Below are positions 54,701 to 63,927 of a stretch of 64,000 bases of DNA, piece by piece (the stretch's first letter is position 1; each line of letters opens with the position of its first letter). Below the pieces are notes generated by a model that saw only the letters and a program-made list of their open reading frames with translations, searched no databases and had not been told where the DNA came from. Made by a program: the position numbers and the translations under genes. This stretch comes from Aquila chrysaetos chrysaetos (Eukaryota; Chordata; Aves; Accipitriformes; Accipitridae). The stretch is taken from NCBI RefSeq assembly GCF_900496995.4, contig NC_044020.1, positions 10,248,001-10,312,000 on the forward strand. The letters run 5' to 3'.

Positions 54701-57700
54701 GGCCTCTGTCACAGTCTTTCCATGTGATGACAGAAATTAGCCATAGCCTTTGGAGGTTTCTGGCACCAGAAAAATCTGGCCACCGCCAGCTGTTTGAAGA
54801 AGCCTACAGAAAGGGAGCCCAGCCACAGCTCGAGATGGCTCAGTGATACCAGTCAGTATTAGTCAGAGCACCCTGGGACCTTCCTACTATGTCTAGGATT
54901 GATTCTCAGAAGATCTGGAAACTCAGCTACGCAAAGATCACGTGCAGTAATTTCCCTTCACATTGCCATCAGGCCTTGCCCCAGTCACATTGTCTCCTAA
55001 CAAACAGCCCCTGGCAACTGGAATTTTCAGTTTGCCTCATTGCTGTTATTTTTTATGTCTTTTTTTTTTTTTCACTTGATGCCCTTGTCTAATTTTACTG
55101 TGCTATCTACCTCAGTTTTAGAGAGACCTGTTCTGTGAGCAAGAAGAAGAAGACCAAACGGGAAGAAATGTCAGAGAGAAGAATTCAAGAAGAATATAAG
55201 AAACTGGGAAATGTTAGGTAAAACAGACCTGCCTTCCTCAGGAATTTGCCTCTCTAGGCAGGACCATCCTCTCATATTGCCCTCCATGTTGCCTTTGGCT
55301 CATGTAGATTATTCTTAAACTGTCAGCTCTTTCTCCTCCTTTCCAGGCTAGAAGTAGAACTAAATGCAAAAATGAACTAAAATTGAAGACTTTGTTACAA
55401 GCATGCATTTATTTGCTCATTTATTTATTTCTAAAGAAAAAGGAAATAAAAGGAAAGATTCAGGTTTATACCAGAGTCCAAAGGTCATCTGAGTCAAGGT
55501 TTGTCTCTACCTTTGAACTAAACCATTAAAGGACTCCCCAATTCAGGCATATACTCGCTTTGGTGGATAGCAGTTCACTGTTAGCAAAGGCTTTGCACCA
55601 ATCTCCCATGCCATGAGATGCCCAGCCCTCCCAGTTGCCCATAGTCTTTATTCATGGTGGCAAGAAATGTCTCTTGAAAAGCTTATTTTGCAGATTTTTC
55701 ATTTTTCAAAAGGGATGATACCCCATAAAATCCATTCTTCCCAAAACATTTTTGTGTTGTTCAACTGAAATATTGACAGATCAACTTGCTGAATATGATC
55801 AACTCTGAATCTTGACTGTTGTTCAGACTGTGCCTAAATATGAAACCATACTTAATTTAAATCTATCCTAAATTAAAACTCAGTATCCTCAAGTCCCCTT
55901 ATATATACTCCATGTGTTTAAAATATCTGTGCTAATCTACATTGTAATTTGCTCTTACACTTTCTATACTTTTAAAAAATGCAATAGAAAGTGTTCACAG
56001 TGGAATAGTAACATGAGCTTTACCTTGTTAACACATTTAATCAGATAATAATGCAAATACTACACAAGCATTTATAAATATTTTCCTACAGGTCTTGCCC
56101 ATGAATTACTGAATTGCAAATACAGACGGATATTTTTAGCCTATTTTTTACTGGGTTTATATGGTTCTCAGCTGGGAGCAAAACGTAGAATTCTTTAATT
56201 CAAACTAATCTTCCTTTCTATTTTCCATATGGTTTTTATCCTTTTTTTTTGGAACCAATTTCTACTTTGTTACTTCTCTGGAACTTGCTCTTGGGTTTTC
56301 AGAAAGACCTTGGATTTAATGCCTAGATTTTTTTTTTTTTTTTCGCTTTTGTTTTCTAGCTATCCTGAGATGGTGACTGGATTTTTCTTCATTCTGATGA
56401 CCTTGCTTTGGTTTACTCGTGAGCCTGGCTTTGTACCAGGGTGGTCATCTTTTTTTGAGAAGTAAGTGAAATTCCCTAAACAACTGCACAGGAATATGGC
56501 CTAGCTTCTTCTGACTTTCTGCAATAATTTTTGGCCTTAAAACATCATCAGCACTTTTAACAATGTGTGAAAAATTAAGTCTTTATTAAAAAACTAGGAT
56601 TTTTGCTTTTTAAACTACATCTCTTCACATGGTGGCAAATTGTATTCTTTCTCAGTAAACAGAGTGAATTAAGTAGGGAAAGTAAAATAAATGTATTTCA
56701 AATGTAAAACAATAGGAAGGTGAGATTCTGAAGTTAAAACATTTTAGTGCTTTCGTAGAGAAGCTGTCACTGGAATAGATTGCAACTATAATTCAATTTT
56801 TTTTTTCAATTTTATTTTGAAATAATAATTTTTGTCAGAAGTGTATTTTTCTGAAGATAAATTTTATCAAGATGTCCATTTCAATTAAATATTACACAGA
56901 ATGGTGAATGAAGCAAATATTTTTTCTTTTATTTTAAATAATGTTAAAACAAATTATATTAAAAGTGACTATAACACACAATGCATATCAAAGAATAAGT
57001 GATTTGAACTTAAATTTTCTTTATGTTTCTAGTGCAAAAAATTATTTTAATTTTTCATCCTAATTTTGACAGAAAAACAATTTCTAATATTGGGATTTCC
57101 TGTGGATCTCTGGAGTTTGGCACTCCTCAAAATACTTTTTCAGAATGAGTTTTAAACATTTAATTTAAAATCAATCTACAGTTCATTTCTAAAGGATCAC
57201 TTGGGTTTGGCTTTTTCCCAGAATGTGTTCACTCTTTCTTGCTTCTAGTAAACACACTATTTTTCTGTACCTCCAAGTTAATAGGTTTGTAAACCAAAAG
57301 GGATTTCTTTTTTATGGGAATGTTAAAAGTTGTTGAGCAGTGATTGAAGTTGGCTACAGGAGTCAGTTTAATAAATTGGAAAAAAACCCAATTTGTATCC
57401 TTGATATGCAGACATATTTTTCTGTTAGTAAGACTTCAGAAGTGGAAATACAACTTCACCTGCAACAATTTGCTTGGAGCCATGTACCCTGCTTGGAAAC
57501 GTTTCTGTTAGTGTGTTTTTATGATAACCCCACTGTTTCTTTCATAGGAAAGGTTACCGGACTGATGCCACCGTCTCTGTATTTCTTGGTTTTCTCCTTT
57601 TCCTGATTCCAGCAAAAAAGCCATGTTTCGGAAAAAGAGAAAAAGGTGAGGAGGATGCAGCAAGAAGGAGATCTGGCACATTTTCCAGTGCCTTTAATGA

Positions 57701-60700
57701 CATTTTTATGTTCTCTGTAAAATGTTCCAAGAAGAGATTTTTATTGTGGAAGGTCAGGGTTCAGTTTCTCCTCTGATACCAACTCTTCCTACATCAACCC
57801 CCCTTTTTTGTTGCTTTTATTCATATTGTCTCATCCAGCAGATGACAAATACATCTTGTATCTGAGGCCACCATCTCTTCTGTGTTAACAGAGTTATCAA
57901 AATTTAGGACTGAGTTTTAGGAAAGGTTGAGATGGAGTTCCATGCAGACAACTGTAAGGCAGATGTTTGCAAAACTGGCTGAAGATAAGCTCTAGTAAAT
58001 AATTTGGTCATCACTTATACAGCAGAAATCATTGATAATGTCATAAAATAAACATAAAAGAGGTCAGTAAATGTCAGACAAAGTTCCAATTTTGTGCAGT
58101 GCTTCTCTCTCAGTCTTCTTGATAATAATGATTGTTATTTTCCATTCACATTTGGGTAGCACTCAGTGGTATTGATCAGTTTGCTGTGCCAGGCTTTCGG
58201 CAGTCCTGTATGAAAATACAATTGCCTGCATAGACTCTTATGTAGAGATTACAGAAGTATATAGATATGTTTATTTTTTATACTGACGTATATCATGCAG
58301 CATTTAAGAAAAATTACACTCTCTAACTCCTACTTCAAGAAAATACTCAGGCATCTAAAAAATTAACGTCCTCAGGTAAAACATAGGGGCAAAAATGCAC
58401 TTTATCAAGCTTCATGGCCTAGTGGAGAGAGAAAATGCCCTTCTTTGAGAAAATAATCCCATTGTAACTCCATCTTTGTAGTCTACAGATAATTTGCACA
58501 TACGTATACACAACAGAGCACACAGTCCCTCAAAAAGCTATAGAATGAAACACAGGGGTTTATAACTATTCAAGTCAACAGAGCAGCCAAGGGGAAGTCA
58601 GGACATTTGAAATTAATATGCTGCATTTTCTGAGACCAAGCTAACCAGAGAAATAGGTTACACACTTCTTTACCTCTCTCACAGATAGTTCTCAAGATAA
58701 CTTCCATGGATATTACATTATTCCTACTAGTGTGAAAAATGTGAAGATCTTTGCAAAGAGGCCAATGTAATACTGGTCACACACTTGCTTTTTTTTTATA
58801 CAGGAGATGGTGAAAAGTCAACAGATATTAACACACTGGATCCCATCATTACCTGGAAGGACTTCCAGAAGACCATGCCCTGGGAGATTGTAGTGTTGGT
58901 TGGAGGAGGTTATGCCTTAGCAGCTGGGTGCAAGGTACTGACTTAGATTTTTATCCTCCTTCCGAAAAAAATTATAAACCTGGACTTTTATCCTTTTATA
59001 TGCTCCCCAGTTTGGATTTACGATGTGGATACTTCCAAGTTTGTACCTAACCTAGTCCCTACTCCCTGCATTCAATGGACAGCTATCTAGCTAACAAAAA
59101 GATGGTTAGGACTGAAGTCAAATGTGTAAGCATCTGCCATTTCAGATGCTTTAGAATATCTAGATATTCCTGCAAGGCTGGCAGACATGAGACAGGATCT
59201 GAGGGAGACCTCTCACTTTCTCAGCCAGCAGCTAACCAGACAGAGGGGGAACATCTCAGCTGCCACTGGATGCTCCTCTTTAGCCAACTGACTCAAGCTC
59301 CTAGCACTGACTGGACAAATCATACTCTAGGCTCTACTGACTATATCTACACGCAGTATAATTCATGAATACACAGCTAGCTCTCCTATAGACTCCTACA
59401 CGTAGACAACTAAATTTGTGTATTTGAGTCTCAAAATGAATACTAAGCAGACTGTGCAATTCTTCACCACTAATTTGCAATACTCCAGTTCACATCCTGA
59501 AGAAAGAGGGAAGATCAGTCTTGGTGTCTTTTTAATGTTATTAACTGCCAGATGTATCTCTTTGTTACTATGGACAACTATTTATTAGGCACTGCAGTGA
59601 AAGCCAGTTCACTGAACAAAAGGAAATGCAGAAAGCATTGACCTAAACTTCGTTTATTTGCTGGTGGGATTCTCTGATGAAACTGCTCCAAAGAGAAGAA
59701 TCTGTTTTACAAACATACTAAGTATTGAGTAATTCTTACACTTCTATCCTTTCCCCAGACCTCTGGCCTCTCTACATGGATTGGACGCCAAATGCTCTCC
59801 CTGAGCAGCCTTCCCTACTGGGCTGTAACTCTGCTGGCTTGCATTTTGGTGTCCCTGGTAACAGAGTTTGTTAGTAATCCAGCAACCATAACCATCTTTC
59901 TGCCTATTTTATGCAGCATGGTGAGTAAAAACAATGACATTTTTAGTCTGTTGTTTCCTGACAGGCTTGTAGGAATGTTTCAGGACATTAAGGTATTGGC
60001 ATTCTGTTCACACAAAACCCAGCCTGTTCCCAAGCTACTGTTCTGCAGTCTTGGGCTTAGGAAAAATAATAAACTCAGGCAGACAAAAGCATATTTTAGC
60101 ACCAAGAAATTTATTCAATACGTCTCAGACAAAGGGAAAACATAGCTGCTGTGCTGAGGGATTCATAGTCTAAGTACAAGAAAAGGTGACGATGCAATCA
60201 ACAAGATAGGTAAAGTCCACATAAAGCTTGAGATACTTTTATCAAAGTTATTTTAAATGTGTTGTTCATTTGTCAGTAGTCACCCACTAGCTACTTGTAA
60301 GAAAAGCCTGTAGTACTGAATTTTATATCAGATTTAAATGTGTTCAAGGGGGTGATCTGGTAAGCGTACTATCATCCAACATGGAAAACAACCTGGTCTA
60401 GTGGAAGGTGTCCCTGCCTATGGTGGGGGGGGTTGGAACTAGATGATCTTTAAGGTCCCTTCCAACCCAAACCATTATATGATTCTATGATATGATTCTA
60501 TGAAAGCAGAGATGTTTGTAAGGGACAGAAAAAAATCAGGAGACTGATAACAAAGGCAGAGCAAAGAGATACAAATTTCATTCTATATTTGAATAGCAGT
60601 TACAGAAAACTGTCTTATTTCTTTTCTTTTATGTAATGTGAAGCTTTTCTCACCAAGAATGCAGGTCATTAATCATGTTTCCCTATTATAACAATTTTAT

Positions 60701-62522
60701 GGTATTGTCCCAAAGTACATTATGTGAACAGCTCTGAGGTAACATGAAGATATGGTCAAATGAAAATAAGTAATTATGTTTGTACGGCTTCTGAGTTCAG
60801 ATTTAGTTCTGCTCCATGCAGAAAGAGACTCTCCTAAAAAGAAATTTAGAACAGTAATCTACTTTTAGTAGTCTGAACTGCCATCTTAAGGCAGTCTCTC
60901 TTTTTTGACTGTAAAAGTAACCTGGAGATATTTCCCTCTCCAAAATGAAGTTAGCCTTGTGAATACCCTTCCCTTTCCATCTGACATAAAACTAGGCCAA
61001 AGCAATGTAAATGAAAACGCAAAATTTCACGACCACTGAAGGCTGTAGTGGAAGAACAATTCTTTAGATCACTGTAAAGAATATTCTATCATCACTGCCT
61101 TCTCACCATGCGAGACCATGTTTGGACCACAAACAACTAGTTTTCTTAACCACTGTGCAAGAGGCCTTTACATAACAGTCTCTGTATCTTCAGCAACTGA
61201 AAGAAGTTCGTTCTTCATGTCAACCTGTTGTGACTTCTCTCAGATGCAGACTGAAGTGGCAGTCAGTGTTAAGATCCAGAAGACACAACACAGAATGACA
61301 TGGAGAACAAGTGGGAGAAAGAGCAAAGGGGTCCTAACAGTAGCAGTCTCCACCCTCCCTCCATGTGAAATGTCTCAAGAGAAATCCCTGGAGCATGACC
61401 AGCTCCAAATTATAGCACTACTCTGCTCTAAAAAAAACCCAAAACAACAAAAAGACTTCCACACTTACGTTTAGAAACTAGGGAGATGAGATGCGCAGAA
61501 TCCTATCTTCACATAATGCAGGGAGGGTCCTTTCATCCTAATTGTGAGCAGTGGCTTTTATCAGTTAAGTGACACACCTCTCCCTCTCTCCTTCCAGTCA
61601 GAAACCCTGCTTATCAACCCTTTATACACCCTGATTCCTGTCACCATGTGTATCTCATTTGCGGTGATGCTGCCAGTGGGTAATCCTCCAAATGCCATTG
61701 TCTTCAGTTATGGGCACTGCCAGATTAAAGATATGGTAAGTCTTGAGATTGGGTATATCCTCCCATGCTTCATGCAACCTCAACACCTCGTCCCCACATC
61801 CAGCAGCCAATAATAACAATGATGATAATGGTGCTAATATAAAGTCATATTGATCTGCACTGCTGTTATGTGACTGAGCTGCCAGATTAAGAACATCCAC
61901 ACATCTGCTGTAGGATACGCACCTTTCTCATCTTTATTTTTTACGAATGTAATGGTCTAAAGAGGTATCAAAGAACAGGAGTACACAATCCTTTGCATTG
62001 ACCTGTTAAGACAAGCACTGGAAAGCATGAGAAATTACATTTATCACATAGCTTCACAGTAAGTCATGTAGTTATCACCCTGCTATGCGTGGTATAACTC
62101 TCCATTCTAATTATCTGATTGAGAAGTTCAAATGACAAACTGAGCAGCTTTCAAATGAGCTGCATCAGCCTCTGACTATCACTCCTGAATACGCCCACAA
62201 TGTAGAGTCTGATACATAATACTCACTGTGCTTTTTTTGGCTCTAGCAATCAGTATACATAATTTATCACACTATATATGCCAGTATACATATATACATA
62301 CACCCTACTGCCTTCTTTTTTCCATGTTAACTGTTTTTGATCAAGTTGTCATTGATCGTGCTCTGATGCATTTTGCTTTTGTAGGTGAAGGCTGGCCTGG
62401 GTGTAAATCTGATTGGCCTGGCTGTTGTCATGGTGGCAATCAACACTTGGGGAATTAGACTCTTCCAGCTGAATAGTTTTCCCGAATGGGCAGTGGTCAG
62501 CAACGTCACTAGCCAAACATAA
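36655..62522 (+). CDS. SLC13A4: SLC13A4, sodium/sulfate cotransporter (gene span, 16 coding exons)
   Basis: Sixteen exons join in phase into 1,902 nt, 633 residues plus TAA, close to the roughly 626 I recall for human SLC13A4. The family imports sulfate with sodium across the plasma membrane (NaS2 branch of SLC13/DASS). Visible features: hydrophobic N-terminal segment (13-30); first sodium motif SNT at 139-141 (WLSNTSTTAMVMP); a variable hydrophilic cytosolic loop (about 160-265); GGLTTIIGTSTSLIF (284-298); a lysine-rich stretch KKKKTKRE in exon 10; PWEIVVLVGGGYALA (470-484); second motif SNPAT (527-531); the family-signature region SFAVMLPVGNPPNAIV (562-577); and a C-terminal sequon N628-V-T. 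Start: ATG with A at -3 and G at +4, and matching family length at the N terminus. No frameshift or stop. Distinguished from SLC13A1 by near-identity of many blocks to SLC13A4 as I remember it. Confidence 0.97.
36754..42320 (+). other. SLC13A4: SLC13A4 intron 1 (5.6 kb)
   Basis: GTAAGT...CTCCCTACAG, phase 0. AT-rich; no repeat family or gene recognised. Small open frames (for example 37937-38221) show no domain or splice context. Confidence 0.85.
42321..42449 (+). CDS. SLC13A4: SLC13A4 coding exon 2
   Basis: Residues 34-76. Begins EASCAYVLIVTAVYWVSEAV, then PLGAAALVPAFLYPLFGVMK, two membrane segments typical of the DASS N-terminal repeat. Acceptor CTCCCTACAG. Donor GAG|GTCAGA is weaker than average. 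Phase 0 at both ends. Confidence 0.96.
42450..45007 (+). other. SLC13A4: SLC13A4 intron 2 (2.6 kb)
   Basis: GTCAGA...CTTAATGCAG, phase 0. Nothing recognised beyond short T-runs and a small GT run near 44214-44224. Confidence 0.85.
45008..45144 (+). CDS. SLC13A4: SLC13A4 coding exon 3
   Basis: Residues 77-121 plus two bases of M122: VAAEYFKNTTLLLMGVICVA, then EKWNLHKRIALRM and AGAKPG. Donor CAT|GTGAGT, phase 2. The EKWNLHKRIALR block is an SLC13 hallmark before the first sodium motif. Confidence 0.96.
45145..45699 (+). other. SLC13A4: SLC13A4 intron 3 (555 bp)
   Basis: GTGAGT...TGTACTCCAG, phase 2. No features. Confidence 0.85.
45700..45881 (+). CDS. SLC13A4: SLC13A4 coding exon 4 (first sodium motif)
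   Basis: Completes M122 and encodes residues 123-182 plus one base of G183. Contains LLLCFMCCTTVLSMWLSNTS, with S139-N140-T141 as the first SNT-type sodium-coordinating motif, then TTAMVMPIVEAVLQELV. The acidic end (AEEEREVIS...EENEPI) begins the variable cytosolic loop. Donor TAG|GTATTT, phase 1. Confidence 0.96.
45882..46635 (+). other. SLC13A4: SLC13A4 intron 4 (754 bp)
   Basis: GTATTT...CATTGCAG, phase 1. Contains a possible old CR1 tail on the minus strand near 46140-46190. Confidence 0.8.
46140..46190 (-). mobile_element. Possible degenerate CR1-like 3' end
   Basis: GGTCATAGGATTTTACAGGG followed by CTGGAAGGAAACCTCTGAG resembles a reverse-oriented, diverged CR1 tail (consensus-like TCATAGAATC...GGTTGGAAGGGACCTCTG). 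It is short and mutated, so the call is tentative. Confidence 0.35.
46636..46690 (+). CDS. SLC13A4: SLC13A4 coding exon 5
   Basis: Fifty-five bases, finishing G183 and encoding LSEKHGQPSLELIFINE, with the first two bases of codon 201. QPSLELIF.NEE matches the family loop. Acceptor CATTGCAG, donor GA|GTAAGA, phase 1 in and 2 out. Confidence 0.93.
46691..48341 (+). other. SLC13A4: SLC13A4 intron 5 (1.65 kb)
   Basis: GTAAGA...TTTGTTTTAG, phase 2. No repeat or gene recognised. Confidence 0.85.
48342..48381 (+). CDS. SLC13A4: SLC13A4 coding exon 6 (40 nt)
   Basis: Very short exon: completes D201 and encodes ATTTDFSSLMHSK (202-214). The LMH core matches the family loop. Acceptor TTTGTTTTAG, donor AAG|GTATTG, phase 2 in and 0 out. 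Support is the reading frame and the family match on both sides. Confidence 0.88.
48382..49077 (+). other. SLC13A4: SLC13A4 intron 6 (696 bp)
   Basis: GTATTG...CTCCCTACAG, phase 0. Around 48860-48975 lies a T- and GGTT-rich low-complexity tract. Confidence 0.85.
48860..48975. repeat. T-rich / (GGTT)n low-complexity tract
   Basis: Long T runs interrupted by GTTGTTGTT and by about four GGTT units, then a further run of T. This is simple sequence inside SLC13A4 intron 6. Confidence 0.8.
49078..49155 (+). CDS. SLC13A4: SLC13A4 coding exon 7 (variable loop)
   Basis: Seventy-eight bases, residues 215-240: SMNGVHMIANPIGTMNSKSN, then GQHLPQ. NGV..I.NPI matches the mammalian loop; the rest is divergent. 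Acceptor CTCCCTACAG, donor CAG|GTAAGG. Phase 0 at both ends, so skipping would keep the frame. Confidence 0.93.
49156..50641 (+). other. SLC13A4: SLC13A4 intron 7 (1.5 kb)
   Basis: GTAAGG...CCCCTCACAG, phase 0. Nothing recognised; open frames at 49560-49868 and 50259-50511 show no support. Confidence 0.85.
50642..50832 (+). CDS. SLC13A4: SLC13A4 coding exon 8
   Basis: Residues 241-303 plus two bases of N304. The end of the cytosolic loop (AQILVLPPKPSELGLSTKYR) is followed by HDHMVCKCLSLSISYAATIG and GLTTIIGTSTSLIFLEHF, the conserved membrane hairpin region of the N-terminal repeat. Donor AA|GTAAGT, phase 2. Confidence 0.96.
50833..52127 (+). other. SLC13A4: SLC13A4 intron 8 (1.3 kb)
   Basis: GTAAGT...TCCTTTACAG, phase 2. 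Contains an AT-rich imperfect inverted repeat at 52005-52051. Confidence 0.85.
52005..52051. repeat. AT-rich imperfect inverted repeat
   Basis: CACTATATTCCATATAGTA is followed after 9 bases by TACTATATTACATATAGTG. The arms pair with about three or four mismatches. It lies 77 bases before exon 9. Confidence 0.6.
52128..52247 (+). CDS. SLC13A4: SLC13A4 coding exon 9
   Basis: Completes N304 and encodes HYPNAEVVNFGTWFLFSFPI then SLIMLVLTWFWMHWLFLGC, one long aromatic membrane segment. Acceptor TTCCTTTACAG, donor AA|GTGAGT. Phase 2 in and out. Confidence 0.97.
52248..55115 (+). other. SLC13A4: SLC13A4 intron 9 (2.9 kb)
   Basis: GTGAGT...CTACCTCAG, phase 2. No repeat family or gene recognised. 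Confidence 0.85.
55116..55217 (+). CDS. SLC13A4: SLC13A4 coding exon 10
   Basis: Completes N344 and encodes FRETCSVSKKKKTKREEMSE then RRIQEEYKKLGNV. This is a highly charged cytosolic segment likely to form a helix between the two transporter halves. Donor TAG|GTAAAA, phase 2 in and out. Confidence 0.96.
55218..56359 (+). other. SLC13A4: SLC13A4 intron 10 (1.1 kb)
   Basis: GTAAAA...GTTTTCTAG, phase 2. AT-rich with a T-run just before the acceptor; no other feature. Confidence 0.85.
56360..56461 (+). CDS. SLC13A4: SLC13A4 coding exon 11
   Basis: Completes S378 and encodes YPEMVTGFFFILMTLLWFTR then EPGFVPGWSSFFE, starting the second transporter half. LWFTREPGFVPGW is typical of the family. 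Donor AA|GTAAGT, phase 2 in and out. Confidence 0.97.
56462..57547 (+). other. SLC13A4: SLC13A4 intron 11 (1.1 kb)
   Basis: GTAAGT...TCTTTCATAG, phase 2. Very AT-rich; nothing recognised. Confidence 0.85.
57548..57645 (+). CDS. SLC13A4: SLC13A4 coding exon 12
   Basis: Completes K412 and encodes KGYRTDATVSVFLGFLLFLI then PAKKPCFGKREK, with one base of G445. RTDATVSVFLGFLLFLIPAK is a strong family match. Donor AAG|GTGAGG, phase 1. Confidence 0.97.
57646..58803 (+). other. SLC13A4: SLC13A4 intron 12 (1.2 kb)
   Basis: GTGAGG...TTTTATACAG, phase 1. No features recognised. Confidence 0.85.
58804..58934 (+). CDS. SLC13A4: SLC13A4 coding exon 13
   Basis: Completes G445 and encodes DGEKSTDINTLDPIITWKDF then QKTMPWEIVVLVGGGYALAA and GCK. 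The PWEIV.LVGGGYALA block is a hallmark of the SLC13 C-terminal repeat. The DGEKSTDINTLD part is variable. Donor AAG|GTACTG, phase 0. Confidence 0.97.
58935..59758 (+). other. SLC13A4: SLC13A4 intron 13 (824 bp)
   Basis: GTACTG...TTTCCCCAG, phase 0. The open frame at 59075-59368 has no support as a gene. Confidence 0.85.
59759..59920 (+). CDS. SLC13A4: SLC13A4 coding exon 14 (second sodium motif)
   Basis: Residues 489-542: TSGLSTWIGRQMLSLSSLPY, WAVTLLACILVSLVTEFVSN, PATITIFLPILCSM. S527-N528-P529 takes the place of the second SNT motif. Donor ATG|GTGAGT, phase 0 in and out. Confidence 0.97.
59921..61597 (+). other. SLC13A4: SLC13A4 intron 14 (1.7 kb)
   Basis: GTGAGT...TCCTTCCAG, phase 0. 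Contains a CR1 tail at 60388-60503. Nothing else recognised. Confidence 0.85.
60388..60503 (+). mobile_element. CR1 LINE, short 5'-truncated 3' end
   Basis: About 116 bases of CR1 3' UTR: CAACCTGGTCTAGTGGAAGG, then GGAACTAGATGATCTTTAAG and CCTTCCAACCCAAACCAT, ending with two copies of TATGATTCTATG. Shares its sequence and orientation with the CR1 tail at 27131-27350. Confidence 0.95.
61598..61735 (+). CDS. SLC13A4: SLC13A4 coding exon 15 (family signature)
   Basis: Residues 543-588: SETLLINPLYTLIPVTMCIS, FAVMLPVGNPPNAIVFSYGH, CQIKDM. The stretch S562-V577 is the SLC13 signature region with the conserved LPVGNPPNA turn. Donor ATG|GTAAGT, phase 0 in and out. Confidence 0.97.
61736..62384 (+). 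other. SLC13A4: SLC13A4 intron 15 (649 bp)
   Basis: GTAAGT...CTTTTGTAG, phase 0. A short AT-dinucleotide-like patch (ATATATACATACA) lies near 62288; nothing else. Confidence 0.85.
62385..62522 (+). CDS. SLC13A4: SLC13A4 coding exon 16 (C terminus and stop)
   Basis: Residues 589-633 and TAA: VKAGLGVNLIGLAVVMVAIN, TWGIRLFQLNSFPEWAVVSN, VTSQT. A last membrane segment (about 592-608) is followed by a short extracellular tail with the N-glycosylation sequon N628-V-T630. This matches the SLC13 pattern. Confidence 0.97.
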   Translation: MKAGLGVNLIGLAVVMVAINTWGIRLFQLNSFPEWAVVSNVTSQT

Positions 62523-63927
62523 TCTCCAATGAAAAGAAAAAAGAAAAAAAAAGAAAAAAGTGCAAGACCAAAGCAAGTTGGGAGAAAATATTAAACATAC
62601 ATTGCACATACAAAAGAAAGGAAAAAACTTGTGCATACATAGAACCAGGATGATAGCAAAACCATGAAGAAAATCTACAGGGAGATCTTCTGCGTAAGCT
62701 TTTCAGTTCTGAAAAGCAGCGTGAGTTAAAAGGAGAGATTAGCTTTGCTCCTCTATTGCTGCTTTCACTGTGATACCATAACTCTGAAAAAAACCTCTCC
62801 TCCAAATTCTCTGCCTATGGGTTTTTCATGCCCTAGAACAATTACGTAGGACTTGTAAAACAGGGGATATAGGACTCCAGTGACAGAAGACAAGTATACA
62901 TACACTGGTGTACTCAGTAGTAGGATATTCAGTCCTACCATTGACTCCTACAGTGAATGAAGGGTGAGTCATTCCCAAACCCAGTTTTATAAGCCTAATC
63001 CTTTTAAAGGCAAATTAGTATTCTTCTTTTGAGGTGACTCACCACTGTGTTAGAAGAAAACACTTTCCCACCTAACCCATATGGCCTGGACATAAATACA
63101 GCTACCAACTACCAGCTACAGCACTTCAAAGGGATAATAGAAACCACCAAACAGATAGGAAGAAGTCTCCTCAGCAGGAGAATGGTTTTTTTCCACAGCA
63201 CTAGTATAAAGTTTCCAATATTGCAGTACTTGCAATCCCTGCTTTGGAAGGAAGAGCTTCAGAAACAGATAGAAAGTTTTGTTCAGTACCTTCTTTCCTT
63301 ATCATTGTACTGCAGTGGGAGCTTTTTCAGCAGGGGAAGCTGTGACCAGCAAAACCTTACCAGGCCAACAGATCCATTGCTCTCCTCTCTCTTTGGCTGC
63401 TGTTTAGATAATTACGCAGTTATGATTTCCCTGACGGAGAAAGTACAATCTAATCCAAGATGGCACTCAGTGCTGCTCCATGAGTAAGAAGGGAGAGGGC
63501 TGAAGCGGAGTGGTGCTGGTGTATCTCCTCATCGTCCACATTCACTTGAACATCACACTCACCTGCTCTCTAGCAGCCCAGAGAACAGGAGCTTCAAATG
63601 TAGGAAACCGTGACACAGAGCAGATAACTACCAAACCAAAAGGCCAATCTCTTTATCACCTGCAAAGTGAATGCCCTGCTTTTCTGACTGGATCCCTGTG
63701 ATACTGGGTAAACCGTCTCTTGTATTATGTCCTGTTTTTAATAATTTCTTTAATGTCAAGGCATTTAAGCTGTATATTAGGATGATTGGATCTCATGTAA
63801 TCACACTCATATATATACTTTAATGAATTTTTATGCTTTCCACTTATAATCTAGGCTCTCTAGATGTTAGTGTGAATGTCTATTCTGCAAAAATAAAATG
63901 TCAATAAAGTAAATTATTCACTACTGC
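62523..63927 (+). other. SLC13A4: SLC13A4 3' UTR
   Basis: About 1.4 kb from the stop to a predicted cleavage region shortly after two AATAAA signals (63892 and 63903). It begins with an A/G-rich stretch (AAAAAGAAAAAAAAAGAAAA). An open frame at 63047-63487 begins at a GTG, not an ATG, and has no domain, so I read it as chance. Confidence 0.75.
63892..63908 (+). terminator. SLC13A4: SLC13A4 polyadenylation signals (two AATAAA)
   Basis: AATAAA at 63892-63897 and again at 63903-63908. They are followed by a T/G-rich segment (TTCTCGTGCTCTGTG) about 20-40 bases on, the usual arrangement for a mammalian- or avian-type poly(A) site. Confidence 0.8.

Noticed and set aside
63047-63487. 146-codon open frame in the SLC13A4 3' UTR
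   Set aside because: It begins at GTG rather than ATG, shows no domain or splice context, and lies between a clear stop codon and clear poly(A) signals of SLC13A4.
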